Positions 52,423 through 60,208 of a stretch of 64,000 bases of DNA are shown here, one piece after another. Each line of letters starts with the position of its first letter. Within the stretch, counting starts at the first letter, position 1. The translations under genes were made by a program, and so were the position numbers. The notes under the pieces are model-generated. The model did no database searches, was not told where the DNA came from, and saw nothing but the letters and a program-made list of their open reading frames with translations. Source of the stretch: Algoriphagus litoralis (GTDB taxonomy: Bacteria; Bacteroidota; Bacteroidia; Cytophagales; Cyclobacteriaceae); assembly GCF_003259255.1 (NCBI RefSeq), contig NZ_QGOL01000015.1, forward strand, positions 62,001 through 126,000, written 5' to 3'.

Positions 52423-53199
52423 ATGGTGGACTTCAAGGAACTCTGGAGATACAAAGACCTCCTGTACTTCCTCACCCTGCGCGGCATCAAGGCCCGCTAT
52501 GCACAGTCCATTCTGGGAGTTTCCTGGGCGATTATCCAACCCCTGTTCACCACCTTGGTCTTCACGCTGGTCTTCGGCGGACTGGCCAAAGTGGATTCCG
52601 ACGGCATGCCTTACCTGCTGTTTTCCTACCTCGCACTCTGGCCTTGGAACTACTTCTCCGGCACCCTTACCGAGTCGGCCAACTCGTTGATTCAGAATGC
52701 CAACATGATTACCAAGGTCTATTTCCCCAGAATGGTCCTGCCCCTTTCCGCCATCCTGTCCAAACTCCTGGACTTTATCATCGCCTTTGTGGTAGTCATC
52801 GTATTACTCATCTACTTCGGACAGGTACCCGGCTGGGGAATTCTATTTCTGCCTATTTTGATCCTTATCTTGCTGATGACCTCATTGGGTATCGGCATGT
52901 TTCTCTCTGCTTTGGCGGTCAAATACCGGGACGTGAAGCACGCCCTGACCTTTCTGGTGCAACTGCTGCTCTACGCCGCGCCGGTGGTCTACAGTACCAA
53001 TGCAGTCCCGGAGCAGTACCAAAAATTCTATATACTCAATCCCATGGTAGGCGTGATCGAAGGCTTCCGCGCGGCTTTCCTCAACCGCCCCATGCCCTGG
53101 GAATGGATCTGGCCCGGCAGCATCCTTGCAGTCGTGTTCTTTGTCTTCGGCATGATGTACTTCCGCCGAATGGAACGAACTTTTGCCGACGTGGCATAA
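52423..53199 (+). CDS. wzm: ABC-2 type polysaccharide export permease (Wzm-like), abnormal start
   Basis: Membrane subunit of a polysaccharide/O-antigen ABC exporter, about six helices in 258 aa. ELWRYKDLLYFLTLRGIKAR and YAQSILGVSWAIIQPLFTTL are the family's amphipathic N-terminus and first helix, and NANMITKVYFPRMVLPLSAI near residue 92 is the coupling region. In-frame codons before ATG 52423 spell HYKVIEPSSGWK, which members of the family normally have, yet the only start-like codon there is CTG 52375 at the edge of array H. The true start may thus be non-standard. The coding region is clearly richer in G+C than its neighbours. The matching ATPase is at 60990. Confidence 0.88.
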   Translation: MVDFKELWRYKDLLYFLTLRGIKARYAQSILGVSWAIIQPLFTTLVFTLVFGGLAKVDSDGMPYLLFSYLALWPWNYFSGTLTESANSLIQNANMITKVYFPRMVLPLSAILSKLLDFIIAFVVVIVLLIYFGQVPGWGILFLPILILILLMTSLGIGMFLSALAVKYRDVKHALTFLVQLLLYAAPVVYSTNAVPEQYQKFYILNPMVGVIEGFRAAFLNRPMPWEWIWPGSILAVVFFVFGMMYFRRMERTFADVA

Positions 53200-53351
53200 A
53201 CGTTCAACATTCAACGTTCAACACTTCAACCTTTAACGTTCTACGTTCAACGTTCAACGTTCAACGCTTCAACACTTAACGTTCAACGCTTTAACGTTCA
53301 ACGCTTCAACCCTTCAACGTTCAACCCTTTAACGTTCAACGTTCAAACCTA
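53200..53351. repeat. Heptad array I (fills the whole spacer)
   Basis: All 152 bases between the permease stop and the methyltransferase ATG are words of the GTTCAAC, GCTTCAA, CTTTAAC and CCTTCAA kind. AACGTTC predominates, unlike in arrays A-E. Confidence 0.9.
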
Positions 53352-54116
53352 ATGCAAAACTCATCCAGTTGGACTCCAAGTAAATTTGTCTACCATAACG
53401 GTAAGCTTGGACCTTCTATGGATAAAAATGCAGTTTCTGTCGCTTCCCGACTTCCGGTCTATCTGGTGGCAAGCTTCTATGAGAAGCATATTCCTACCTA
53501 TGCCAAAGGAAGCCTCTTGGACTTGGGTTGCGGAAAAGTACCCCTGTATCAGGTCTACAAAGACCATGTGAACGAAGTCACCTGTGTGGACTGGGAAAAT
53601 ACCCTGCACAAAAACGAATATCTCGACCATGTCGCTGACCTCAATCAGCCCATTCCACTGGAAGATAATACCTTCGATACCATCATCCTTTCGGATGTAC
53701 TGGAGCATATCCGGGAACCCGAAAAACTCTGGCAGGAAATGAATCGGGTGCTTCGTACAGGGGGTAATGCACTGATCAATGTGCCCTTCTACTACTGGCT
53801 GCACGAGAAACCCTTCGACTACTACCGATACACCCAGTTTGCCCTGCAAAACTTCGCTGAGAAAAATAACTTCGAAATCCTACACCTTCAGCCCTATGGA
53901 GGTGCGGTCGAGATCCTGGTAGATATTCTCTCCAAAGCCATTCTTCCAAATATCAAAGGCGGAAACCGACTCGTATCCCGACTCCAAAAATCCGCCTGGT
54001 GGTTTGCTAATACAGCCAAAGGAAAAAAACTTCGGCAATCCACCTCCCAAAACTTCCCCTTCGGTTACGAAATGGTGGTAAGGAAGATGGAAGGAAATTC
54101 AACTAGTAACGCTTAG
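53352..54116 (+). CDS. Class-I SAM-dependent methyltransferase
   Basis: A 254-residue methyltransferase. SLLDLGCGKVPLYQVYKDH near residue 53 is the SAM loop, VTCVDWENTLH near 77 the acidic loop, NTFDTIILSDVLEHIREPEK near residue 106 motif II/III, and EMNRVLRTGGNALINVPFYY near residue 130 the post-motif strand. Such enzymes methylate sugars or chain termini. With a Wzt carrying a C-terminal domain, a chain-end modification that gates export is possible but not shown. The ATG abuts array I, and the final codons and stop (AACGCTTAG) merge with array J, as if the repeat had replaced the original 3' end. Confidence 0.83.
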   Translation: MQNSSSWTPSKFVYHNGKLGPSMDKNAVSVASRLPVYLVASFYEKHIPTYAKGSLLDLGCGKVPLYQVYKDHVNEVTCVDWENTLHKNEYLDHVADLNQPIPLEDNTFDTIILSDVLEHIREPEKLWQEMNRVLRTGGNALINVPFYYWLHEKPFDYYRYTQFALQNFAEKNNFEILHLQPYGGAVEILVDILSKAILPNIKGGNRLVSRLQKSAWWFANTAKGKKLRQSTSQNFPFGYEMVVRKMEGNSTSNA

Positions 54117-54417
54117 CGTTCAACGTTCAACGTTAATCAACGATACATCCCAGCTAAAGGCAGAAACGTTCCAACCCTGAACCCAAAACGTAGAACGTTC
54201 AACGTTCAATGTTCAATGTTCATCGTTAATCAACTTCACATCCCTGCCCAAGGCAGCAACGTTTCAACCCTGAACCCAAAACGTAGAACGTTCAACGTTC
54301 AAAGTTCAACGTTAATCAACGATACATCCCAGCCGAAGGCAGAAACGTTCCAACCCAAAACCTTCAACCCTTAACAATTAACTCTCAACACGTAACATTC
54401 ACACCTCCAAACACCAA
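54117..54417. repeat. Heptad array J with 86-93-bp units
   Basis: A 301-base spacer. Words GTTCAAC and CCTGAAC alternate with a non-heptad core containing CATCCC and AAGGCAG. The phrase GTTAATCAAC starts at 54132, 54225 and 54311, so the unit is 93 then 86 bases. The last 70 bases return to plain heptads before the TTG start at 54418. Confidence 0.88.
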
Positions 54418-55308
54418 TTGACCACTCAAAAGCCAACCTCAATCTCAATCATCGTTCCTTGTTACAACGAATCTTTGGATGTATTGAATCAAACAGTCTC
54501 TGTGATATATGAAACTTTAGACAAAAAAGGAATGGCCTTTGAAATTATTGTGGTAAACGATGGTTCAAGAAATTCCTTTGAGGAAAAGGAGATTCATATA
54601 CCGGTCAAGTTAATTCACCATAGTGTAAATAAAGGGTATGGATCGACCTTAAAAACAGGAATTAAAAACGCCAAATACGATTGGATTGGAATTACGGATG
54701 CAGATGGGACCTATCCTAATCATTTATTCGGAGAACTGATAGATAAGGCCGATGGCATGGATATGGTAATCGGTGCTAGGAAATGGGCCGACATTTCCTG
54801 GACTAGAAAAATACCCAAAAAGATCCTTACTTCCTTTGCTTCCTTTCTTAGTGGTCAGAATATCCCGGATTTGAATTCTGGGATGCGGATTTTCAAAAAG
54901 GAACTTGCAATTCAATTCTGGAACCTTCTTCCAAAAGGATTTTCCTTTACTTCGACCATTACCCTGGGAGCATTGACCAATGATCATGAGGTGACTTTTT
55001 ATGAAATCAACTACTTCAAGCGAATAGGGAAGTCATCAATTAGCCCAATCAACGATACGATTGTGTTCTTTACCTTGGTTACCCGACTAGCCTTGTACTT
55101 CAACCCCAAAAAGGTGTTTGTACCCATGAGTATGGTATTTATGCTCTTGGCCATTCTTCGGGGGATTCGGGATTATCAGCTGGTCGGCAGCTTGGGAGGC
55201 TTATGTTTGATTCTGTTTTTCTTCTCCTTTCAGTTTTTCTTTTTTGGGCTGATCGCAGAGATCATCAACAAAACAAGAAGATTCATTGTCGGTAACAAAA
55301 ACATTTGA
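54418..55308 (+). CDS. Polyprenyl-phosphate GT2 glycosyltransferase
   Basis: DPM1/GtrB-like family-2 enzyme with C-terminal membrane helices, 296 aa. SISIIVPCYNESLDVLNQTV near residue 7, FEIIVVNDGSRNSFEE near 40, KGYGSTLKTGIKNAKYDWIG near 71, and the DxD ITDADGTYPNHLFGE near 90 follow the usual order. VFVPMSMVFMLLAILRGI and LILFFFSFQFFFFGLIAEII are the two or three helices at the end. It would charge undecaprenyl phosphate with a sugar for the GT-C-like enzyme at 56480. The adjacent GtrA-like protein supports this. It starts with TTG right after array J. Confidence 0.86.
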   Translation: MTTQKPTSISIIVPCYNESLDVLNQTVSVIYETLDKKGMAFEIIVVNDGSRNSFEEKEIHIPVKLIHHSVNKGYGSTLKTGIKNAKYDWIGITDADGTYPNHLFGELIDKADGMDMVIGARKWADISWTRKIPKKILTSFASFLSGQNIPDLNSGMRIFKKELAIQFWNLLPKGFSFTSTITLGALTNDHEVTFYEINYFKRIGKSSISPINDTIVFFTLVTRLALYFNPKKVFVPMSMVFMLLAILRGIRDYQLVGSLGGLCLILFFFSFQFFFFGLIAEIINKTRRFIVGNKNI

Positions 55309-55318
55309 GGCAGACCTG

Positions 55319-55702
55319 ATGGTAAAAGAAACCCTCTCAGGTATTTCCAAAATGGCCCTTTGGGGCGTGCCAGGGTATCTTTTGGCCTTTGGGCTTAACT
55401 ACACCTTTAATGACCTGCTGCACTGGAATGTGTATTTATCCTATTTTCTGGTGAGTGTGATGGTCACTACGCTAAACTTCTTTATTATCGATCAAATCGT
55501 ATTTAAAGGAGATAAAGGGAAAAGTCAAAAAGCTAGAATTCTGGGATATCTTTCTGTGGTATATACTTCCAAAATAGGAGAGTGGGCTTTCTACTCTCTC
55601 TTGATCTGGCGTACATCCATCCACTATTTGTTGGTGCAATTGATAACAAGTTTAGTTTTTATTTTTTATAAGTATTTCTTTTTGAAAAAGGTACATGGAT
55701 AG
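55319..55702 (+). CDS. GtrA-like membrane protein
   Basis: A small membrane protein (127 aa from ATG 55319) with four hydrophobic segments, matching the GtrA-like family thought to flip undecaprenyl-phosphate-linked sugars across the membrane. LWGVPGYLLAFGLNYTFNDL, YLSYFLVSVMVTTLNFFIID and YLLVQLITSLVFIFYKYFF are the helices, and the Asn-Phe before the third helix is typical. I prefer ATG 55319 to TTG 55286 because the latter overlaps the GT2 gene by 23 bases. GtrA, GT2 and a GT-C-like enzyme in one run match the three-component glucosylation systems. Confidence 0.8.
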   Translation: MVKETLSGISKMALWGVPGYLLAFGLNYTFNDLLHWNVYLSYFLVSVMVTTLNFFIIDQIVFKGDKGKSQKARILGYLSVVYTSKIGEWAFYSLLIWRTSIHYLLVQLITSLVFIFYKYFFLKKVHG

Positions 55703-56480
55703 CAAAACGGCCCATAGTCTTACTGAACACGAAAAGAAAGACAAAGCGCTTTTTGATGCCATTTCTCCAAAGTATTTGGAAAAAGACTTGGCACCTCAAT
55801 GCTCAATTGCGAGAAAGCATCGTCTACTAAGCAGTTTGAAAAATGTGTCTTTTGACCATACTTCAAGAGTTTTGGAAGTAGGATGTGGGGCCGGCTTTTC
55901 AGTCAAATACTTGGATAAGCCTTATTCAGCCTACGTCGGAGTAGACTATTCCCAAGGTTTGATTGACTATGCCAATCAATACAATTCTAAGCCCAAGGCA
56001 CAATTTATCTGTGCCAATATCAAGGAGTACCAACCGGAGGAGAAGTTTGATGTCATCTTTATGATTGGAGTACTTCATCATTTTGACGATATGAAAGGCA
56101 TTTTATCCCATATTGTCACTTTGTTAAAACCTGGAGGAGTGGTGGTTGCCAATGAACCTCAATCAAGCAATCCATTGATTCAAGGCTTAAGGACCCTCCG
56201 TACTAAACTAGATAAAAGCTATTCAGATGATCAGGTTCAACTGCTTCCAGAGAATCTAAAAGAATTGTATGAGGCTGTAGGACTTAAAGAAGTCCAAGTA
56301 TTGGGTCAGGGTTATTTTTCTACGCCTTTTGCGGAGGTGGTTTTGAGGCCCAAATGGATAATTAAAGTGCTATCCATGGGTTCTATTGGTTTGGATAATT
56401 ATATTCAAAGAGTTGATTGGACCTCTTTAAGAAAGATTGCCTGGAATGTGGTTGGAGTTGGTTTTAAATCAAAAATCTGA
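55695..56480 (+). CDS. Class-I SAM-dependent methyltransferase (UbiE-like)
   Basis: A 261-residue methyltransferase. HTSRVLEVGCGAGFSVKYLD near residue 56 is motif I, YVGVDYSQGLIDYA near 78 is the acidic loop, KFDVIFMIGVLHHFDDMKG near 116 is motif II, and LLKPGGVVVANEPQSSNPL near 142 is motif III. The C-terminal 90 residues form a helical cap. It overlaps the GtrA-like gene by eight bases and the next gene by one. It probably methylates a sugar, or less likely a lipid. The substrate cannot be told. Confidence 0.83.
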   Translation: MDSKTAHSLTEHEKKDKALFDAISPKYLEKDLAPQCSIARKHRLLSSLKNVSFDHTSRVLEVGCGAGFSVKYLDKPYSAYVGVDYSQGLIDYANQYNSKPKAQFICANIKEYQPEEKFDVIFMIGVLHHFDDMKGILSHIVTLLKPGGVVVANEPQSSNPLIQGLRTLRTKLDKSYSDDQVQLLPENLKELYEAVGLKEVQVLGQGYFSTPFAEVVLRPKWIIKVLSMGSIGLDNYIQRVDWTSLRKIAWNVVGVGFKSKI

Positions 56481-57937
56481 TGCATAAAAGAAATAAGACC
56501 TCGATTTATTTCTTTTTTATCAATGCCATCCTTTTATGTGGATTGATTTTTCTTGCCGACAAGAATATGAAAATCAATTCCAAGCCTTTAGTAAGTGATT
56601 CCAATCAAAGCACATTTCTAGCGTATCATTTGGTGACCCAAGGGTTTCATTCAATGGATGGAGAAACACCTTCTAATTTTCGTGAACCGGTTATCAGCTT
56701 TCTTAATGCCTTAAATATTGCAAGACTTCAGCCTGAAAGGAATCAAATTGCAAAGGAGCAATTGATTAGCGATCCTGAGTTGATTTTAGAAATGACCAAG
56801 CTCAATTTGGTTTATCTTATTTTGATTTATGGGTTATCCTATGTTCTAGCCAGAAAGCTTCAGCTACCAAGGTTTCTTGCCTCATTAGCTGCATTTATTC
56901 CTGTTTTTTTCTTTGCTGTTTTTACCAGTTACATCACCAGTGTAAATAGTGATTTACCAGCAGCTATTTTTCTTCTTCTTTTTACGGTTTTTATTCTGAA
57001 TTATTTGGAATATCGAAAAAAGAAAGATTTGATAATCAGTGGATTGATTTTAGCTTTTTTGACTTTGACCAAAGCTGTATTTCTTTACCTTTTCGTCATA
57101 TTTATTCCTGCGGTTTTGATTTTTGAATTCTTTTTTTCGGAAGAGAGAAATTTGCGGAACTGGCTTTCCCTAGGGCTATTTCTCATTTCTTTTGCCATAC
57201 CAGTTGGTTCTTGGATGCTTAGAAATTACATCCAACTAGGCACCACAAGTATCTCAGATCGTGGGGGAGAAGTGCTATTGATCCGCGCTATAAAAAACCA
57301 AATGAGCAATGAGGAATATTGGGGTGGCTATTACGCATACGCACCTGAAGTTTTGCAAACAGGATTCTTTGAAAGATTCTTGGGGAATAGGAAGGAAGAC
57401 TTATTAGACGGGGGACGTCTACAACGCTTAAATCGGGGATTGAAAGGTGATAGTCTGGCAATGGCCGAAGTAAGATTTGACGAGGTAAAAAGCTATTTAC
57501 GGCTAGCACAATTAGAGCATAGAGGTTTGACTAACTTTTATGGGAATAGCTTAGATATAGATAACCCCGATAAAGGATCTAAATCCAAGGCGTTAAACTT
57601 AATCTTTACACATCCTTTGAATCACCTTAAAGCAAGTTTTCTCTTTAGTTGGAGAGGTATTTGGTTCTATAAAGGAAGACATCTAATACCTGTTTTAATA
57701 ACATTTGCGATGTATTTGTCGCTTTTCATACTGTTTGTAAGAAGCATATGTAAAAAGGATTTGACTCTGTATGTTATTACGATCCTGCCCATTCTTTATT
57801 TTTTGTTTCATGCATTTTTAACTCATTTTATACCACGATATTCTGGATTGTTGATTCCTTGTCTTTCAGTTTATCTATTAACATTGATATTCCAATACTC
57901 CAAAACAGCTAAATTATTTAAACCTTTTGATAAATGA
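56480..57937 (+). CDS. GT-C-like membrane glycosyltransferase
   Basis: A 485-residue polytopic protein with about eleven hydrophobic segments. After helix 1, the first outer loop contains SDSNQSTFLAYHLVTQGF and NFREPVISFLNAL near residue 38, where related GT-C enzymes keep an acidic residue and an Arg-Glu-Pro motif. Further helices follow (ASLAAFIPVFFFAVFTSYI, FLLLFTVFILNYLEYRKKKD), then a loop of about 100 residues and three final helices. With the GT2 and GtrA-like genes it would form a lipid-linked sugar transfer system acting outside the membrane. The ATGA overlap links it to the pseudogene downstream. Confidence 0.72.
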   Translation: MHKRNKTSIYFFFINAILLCGLIFLADKNMKINSKPLVSDSNQSTFLAYHLVTQGFHSMDGETPSNFREPVISFLNALNIARLQPERNQIAKEQLISDPELILEMTKLNLVYLILIYGLSYVLARKLQLPRFLASLAAFIPVFFFAVFTSYITSVNSDLPAAIFLLLFTVFILNYLEYRKKKDLIISGLILAFLTLTKAVFLYLFVIFIPAVLIFEFFFSEERNLRNWLSLGLFLISFAIPVGSWMLRNYIQLGTTSISDRGGEVLLIRAIKNQMSNEEYWGGYYAYAPEVLQTGFFERFLGNRKEDLLDGGRLQRLNRGLKGDSLAMAEVRFDEVKSYLRLAQLEHRGLTNFYGNSLDIDNPDKGSKSKALNLIFTHPLNHLKASFLFSWRGIWFYKGRHLIPVLITFAMYLSLFILFVRSICKKDLTLYVITILPILYFLFHAFLTHFIPRYSGLLIPCLSVYLLTLIFQYSKTAKLFKPFDK

Positions 57938-58548
57938 TAATAGCTGGAGCCGGTGGACATGCTTTCGAACTGCTCGATATCCTGATCTCAGAAGGAAAAA
58001 CCAAAAACATGGTCTTCTTCTATGAGATCAACCTAAGAGAGCGCTTTTAGGATCGCTTTCCGATTATCCATTCTCCCGAAGAGGTAAAAGCCCATTTTCA
58101 AAAGGATCCCTTCTTTAGCCTAGGCAAAGGGAACCCCCAACTTTGTCATCAGTTTTACCTGCGATTCGCCGGATTAGGAGGGAGGCTGATTTCCGCGCAG
58201 GGCAAAGGAGTGGATTTTAGCAATTTCTTCTCAGGTGCAGAGGAAGCATATATCTTTTATTTCTGCTTTATCGGAGCAAATACCCAAATCGGAAAGGGCT
58301 GCTTAATCAATACCGGAGCCCAAATCCATCATGAAGTGAAAATCGGAGACTTTACCGAAGTAAATCCAGCAGCTTTGCTACTTGGGAAAGTCGAGGTCGG
58401 TAAGTTCTGCTTCATCGGAGCCAATGCAACTATCCTTCCCAAGGTAAAAATAGGAAATAAAGTAACCGAAGGAGCAGGAGACGTAGTGACACAGGATATA
58501 CCGGATGGGGTAAAGGTGGTAGGGGTGCTAGGAAGAATAATAAAATAG
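57934..58548 (+). pseudogene. NeuD/PglD-like sugar acyltransferase, nonsense mutation
   Basis: The frame starts at ATG 57934 with MIIAGAGGHAFELLDILISE, the Rossmann start of NeuD/PglD-type acetyltransferases, and is stopped at codon 39 by TAG (58048-58050). It then continues in the same frame without further stops to 58548. The distal part is a left-handed beta-helix with hexapeptide turns (NTGAQIHHEVKIGDF, IGANATILPKVKIG, DIPDGVKVVGV). The usual His before 'isP' is replaced (FTEVNPAA), so it was probably already decaying. A restart at GTG 58210 would give only the hexapeptide part. A sequencing error is the alternative. An intact gene would acetylate an amino sugar or sialate. Confidence 0.82.
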
Positions 58549-58551
58549 TTT

Positions 58552-59301
58552 ATGAGCTTAAGGAAAAAACTTCTGAAATCATTTATAAAGATGACCTCCC
58601 CTTTCGCTGCAAAATTTGGATTTTACCAAAGAAAACATATTGAATTCAATAAATCGATTTTGGTAAATCGTGCTTTCAACTATTTGAAAAGTAAGGGCTT
58701 TTCACCTGCCTATATACTTGATGTAGGAGCAAATCATGGAACGTGGACTCGGGATACTCTGAAAGTATTTCCCAATTCAACATACATATTGGTAGAGCCC
58801 CAAGCGCATCTTGAAAAGTCAATCCAAGACTTGAGGTTGAATTCCAAGATTAATTTCTACCCCATAGGCTTAGGTAATCAAAATGGTGTTTTTGAATTTG
58901 CCATAAACCAAAGTGACGATAGCAGTTCATTCAGGCCAAGTGATTCCAAGATTAAAGGCTATGAGTTCGGGGAAAGGGTAAAAGTTCAAATGAAAACCTT
59001 GGATGCTTTTTTAAAGGATGAAAATCTACCGATCCCGGAATTGGTTAAGATTGATGCCGAAGGTCTGGATTTGGAAGTCTTAAAAGGATCCTCCTCCATT
59101 TTTGGGATAACTGAATGTATTCTTGTAGAGGCTGCTGTTCACCAAAAAGCTTTTCCAAATTCCCTTTTAAGGATCATGAATATTATGGATGAAAAAGGCT
59201 ATGAAATTTTTGATTTCACGGACTTAAATCGCCCCTTTTCCAATGGACTTCTTTGGTTGGTGGAAGTAATGTTTGTAAAAAAAGGATCCAGATTTGTCTA
59301 A
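58552..59301 (+). CDS. FkbM-family methyltransferase
   Basis: A 249-residue FkbM-type methyltransferase. YILDVGANHGTWTRDTLKV near residue 54 is the SAM loop, STYILVEPQAHLEKS near 76 the second strand, DDSSSFRPSDSK near 123 the serine-rich loop found in the family, and LVKIDAEGLDLEVLKGSS near 165 the Asp-x-Glu-Gly block. The end is hydrophobic (GLLWLVEVMFVKK). It is clearly different from the FkbM proteins at 3154 and 62699, so they probably methylate different hydroxyls. It starts three bases after the pseudogene. Confidence 0.84.
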   Translation: MSLRKKLLKSFIKMTSPFAAKFGFYQRKHIEFNKSILVNRAFNYLKSKGFSPAYILDVGANHGTWTRDTLKVFPNSTYILVEPQAHLEKSIQDLRLNSKINFYPIGLGNQNGVFEFAINQSDDSSSFRPSDSKIKGYEFGERVKVQMKTLDAFLKDENLPIPELVKIDAEGLDLEVLKGSSSIFGITECILVEAAVHQKAFPNSLLRIMNIMDEKGYEIFDFTDLNRPFSNGLLWLVEVMFVKKGSRFV

Positions 59302-59308
59302 TAAATCG

Positions 59309-60208
59309 ATGGTCTCAGTTTGCATGATTACTTACAACCATGAGAAATATATTGCTGAGGCAATCGAAGGGGTATTAATGCAGGAAGTTGATTTCGAAGT
59401 CGAATTGATAATTGCCGATGATGCTTCTACCGACCATACAGGGGAAATAATTCAATCCTATATAGATTCTCATCCTCGAGGTTTTTGGATAAAATATACC
59501 CGTCATGTCGTAAACAAAGGAATGATGGGGAATTTTGTTTGGGCCTTAGAGCAATGTAAAGGTGAATACATTGCTCTATGTGAAGGTGATGATTATTGGG
59601 ACGACAGAAATAAAATTAAGATTCAAGTGGCATTTCTTAGTGAGAACAAGCATTATTCTGGTTGTTTTCACAATGTGCAAATACTAGATGGATGTGATTT
59701 AAAGGATGATTTTATTACGAAAAATAAGGTAAAAAAGGATGTATCATCTTTTTGGGATGTTTTATTATTTGGAAATTTCATTCATACTTGTTCTTTTGTA
59801 TATAGAAAATCTTCAATTATAAACATTCCAGAATACTTTTCAGATTTAAAGGTAGGGGATTTTTTTTTGTTTTTAGAATGCGCTAAAGGTGGACCAATTA
59901 AGATGCTTGATTTTATGGGAGGTGTTTATCGATATGGTGTTGGAAGTTTTTCGAGTGAATCGATTCAAAAAATTCGTACAAAGTTTAAAAAATCTCTTTT
60001 AGTTGTATCTAGAAATCAAAGAAAAGGAATAAGCCGAATAATTTTATTTTTGAGAGTTCATCAAGATAACTTATATAATAGTAGGAGAGGAAATCTTAAG
60101 GATGAGCCTAATGTAACATTTTTTGATTTACTTTCTGCTTTAAGTTTTATTCAAATATCGAAGGCTATAATTAAAGCGATCTTAAGAATAGAGACTTCTA
60201 AATTATGA
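59309..60208 (+). CDS. Family-2 glycosyltransferase
   Basis: GT2 enzyme. I start it at ATG 59309 (MVSVCMITYNHEKYIAEAIE), the conserved first strand. A TTG at 59294 would overlap the FkbM gene by eight bases. VELIIADDASTDHTGEII near residue 33 and CKGEYIALCEGDDYWDDRNK near residue 88 (the metal site) are the main motifs. GDDYWDD is typical of the group that adds hexoses in capsule synthesis. The second half is AT-rich and lysine-rich. From here to the window end base composition drops in G+C relative to region 1. Confidence 0.85.
   Translation: MVSVCMITYNHEKYIAEAIEGVLMQEVDFEVELIIADDASTDHTGEIIQSYIDSHPRGFWIKYTRHVVNKGMMGNFVWALEQCKGEYIALCEGDDYWDDRNKIKIQVAFLSENKHYSGCFHNVQILDGCDLKDDFITKNKVKKDVSSFWDVLLFGNFIHTCSFVYRKSSIINIPEYFSDLKVGDFFLFLECAKGGPIKMLDFMGGVYRYGVGSFSSESIQKIRTKFKKSLLVVSRNQRKGISRIILFLRVHQDNLYNSRRGNLKDEPNVTFFDLLSALSFIQISKAIIKAILRIETSKL

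Noticed and set aside
52644-53279. 211-codon plus-strand frame inside the permease gene
   Set aside because: It is in another frame of a G+C-rich gene with an obvious ABC-permease product and runs into array I. It is a shadow.
30601-54417. CRISPR arrays
   Set aside because: Words are seven bases and contiguous. There is no constant repeat with unique spacers, and no cas gene is present.
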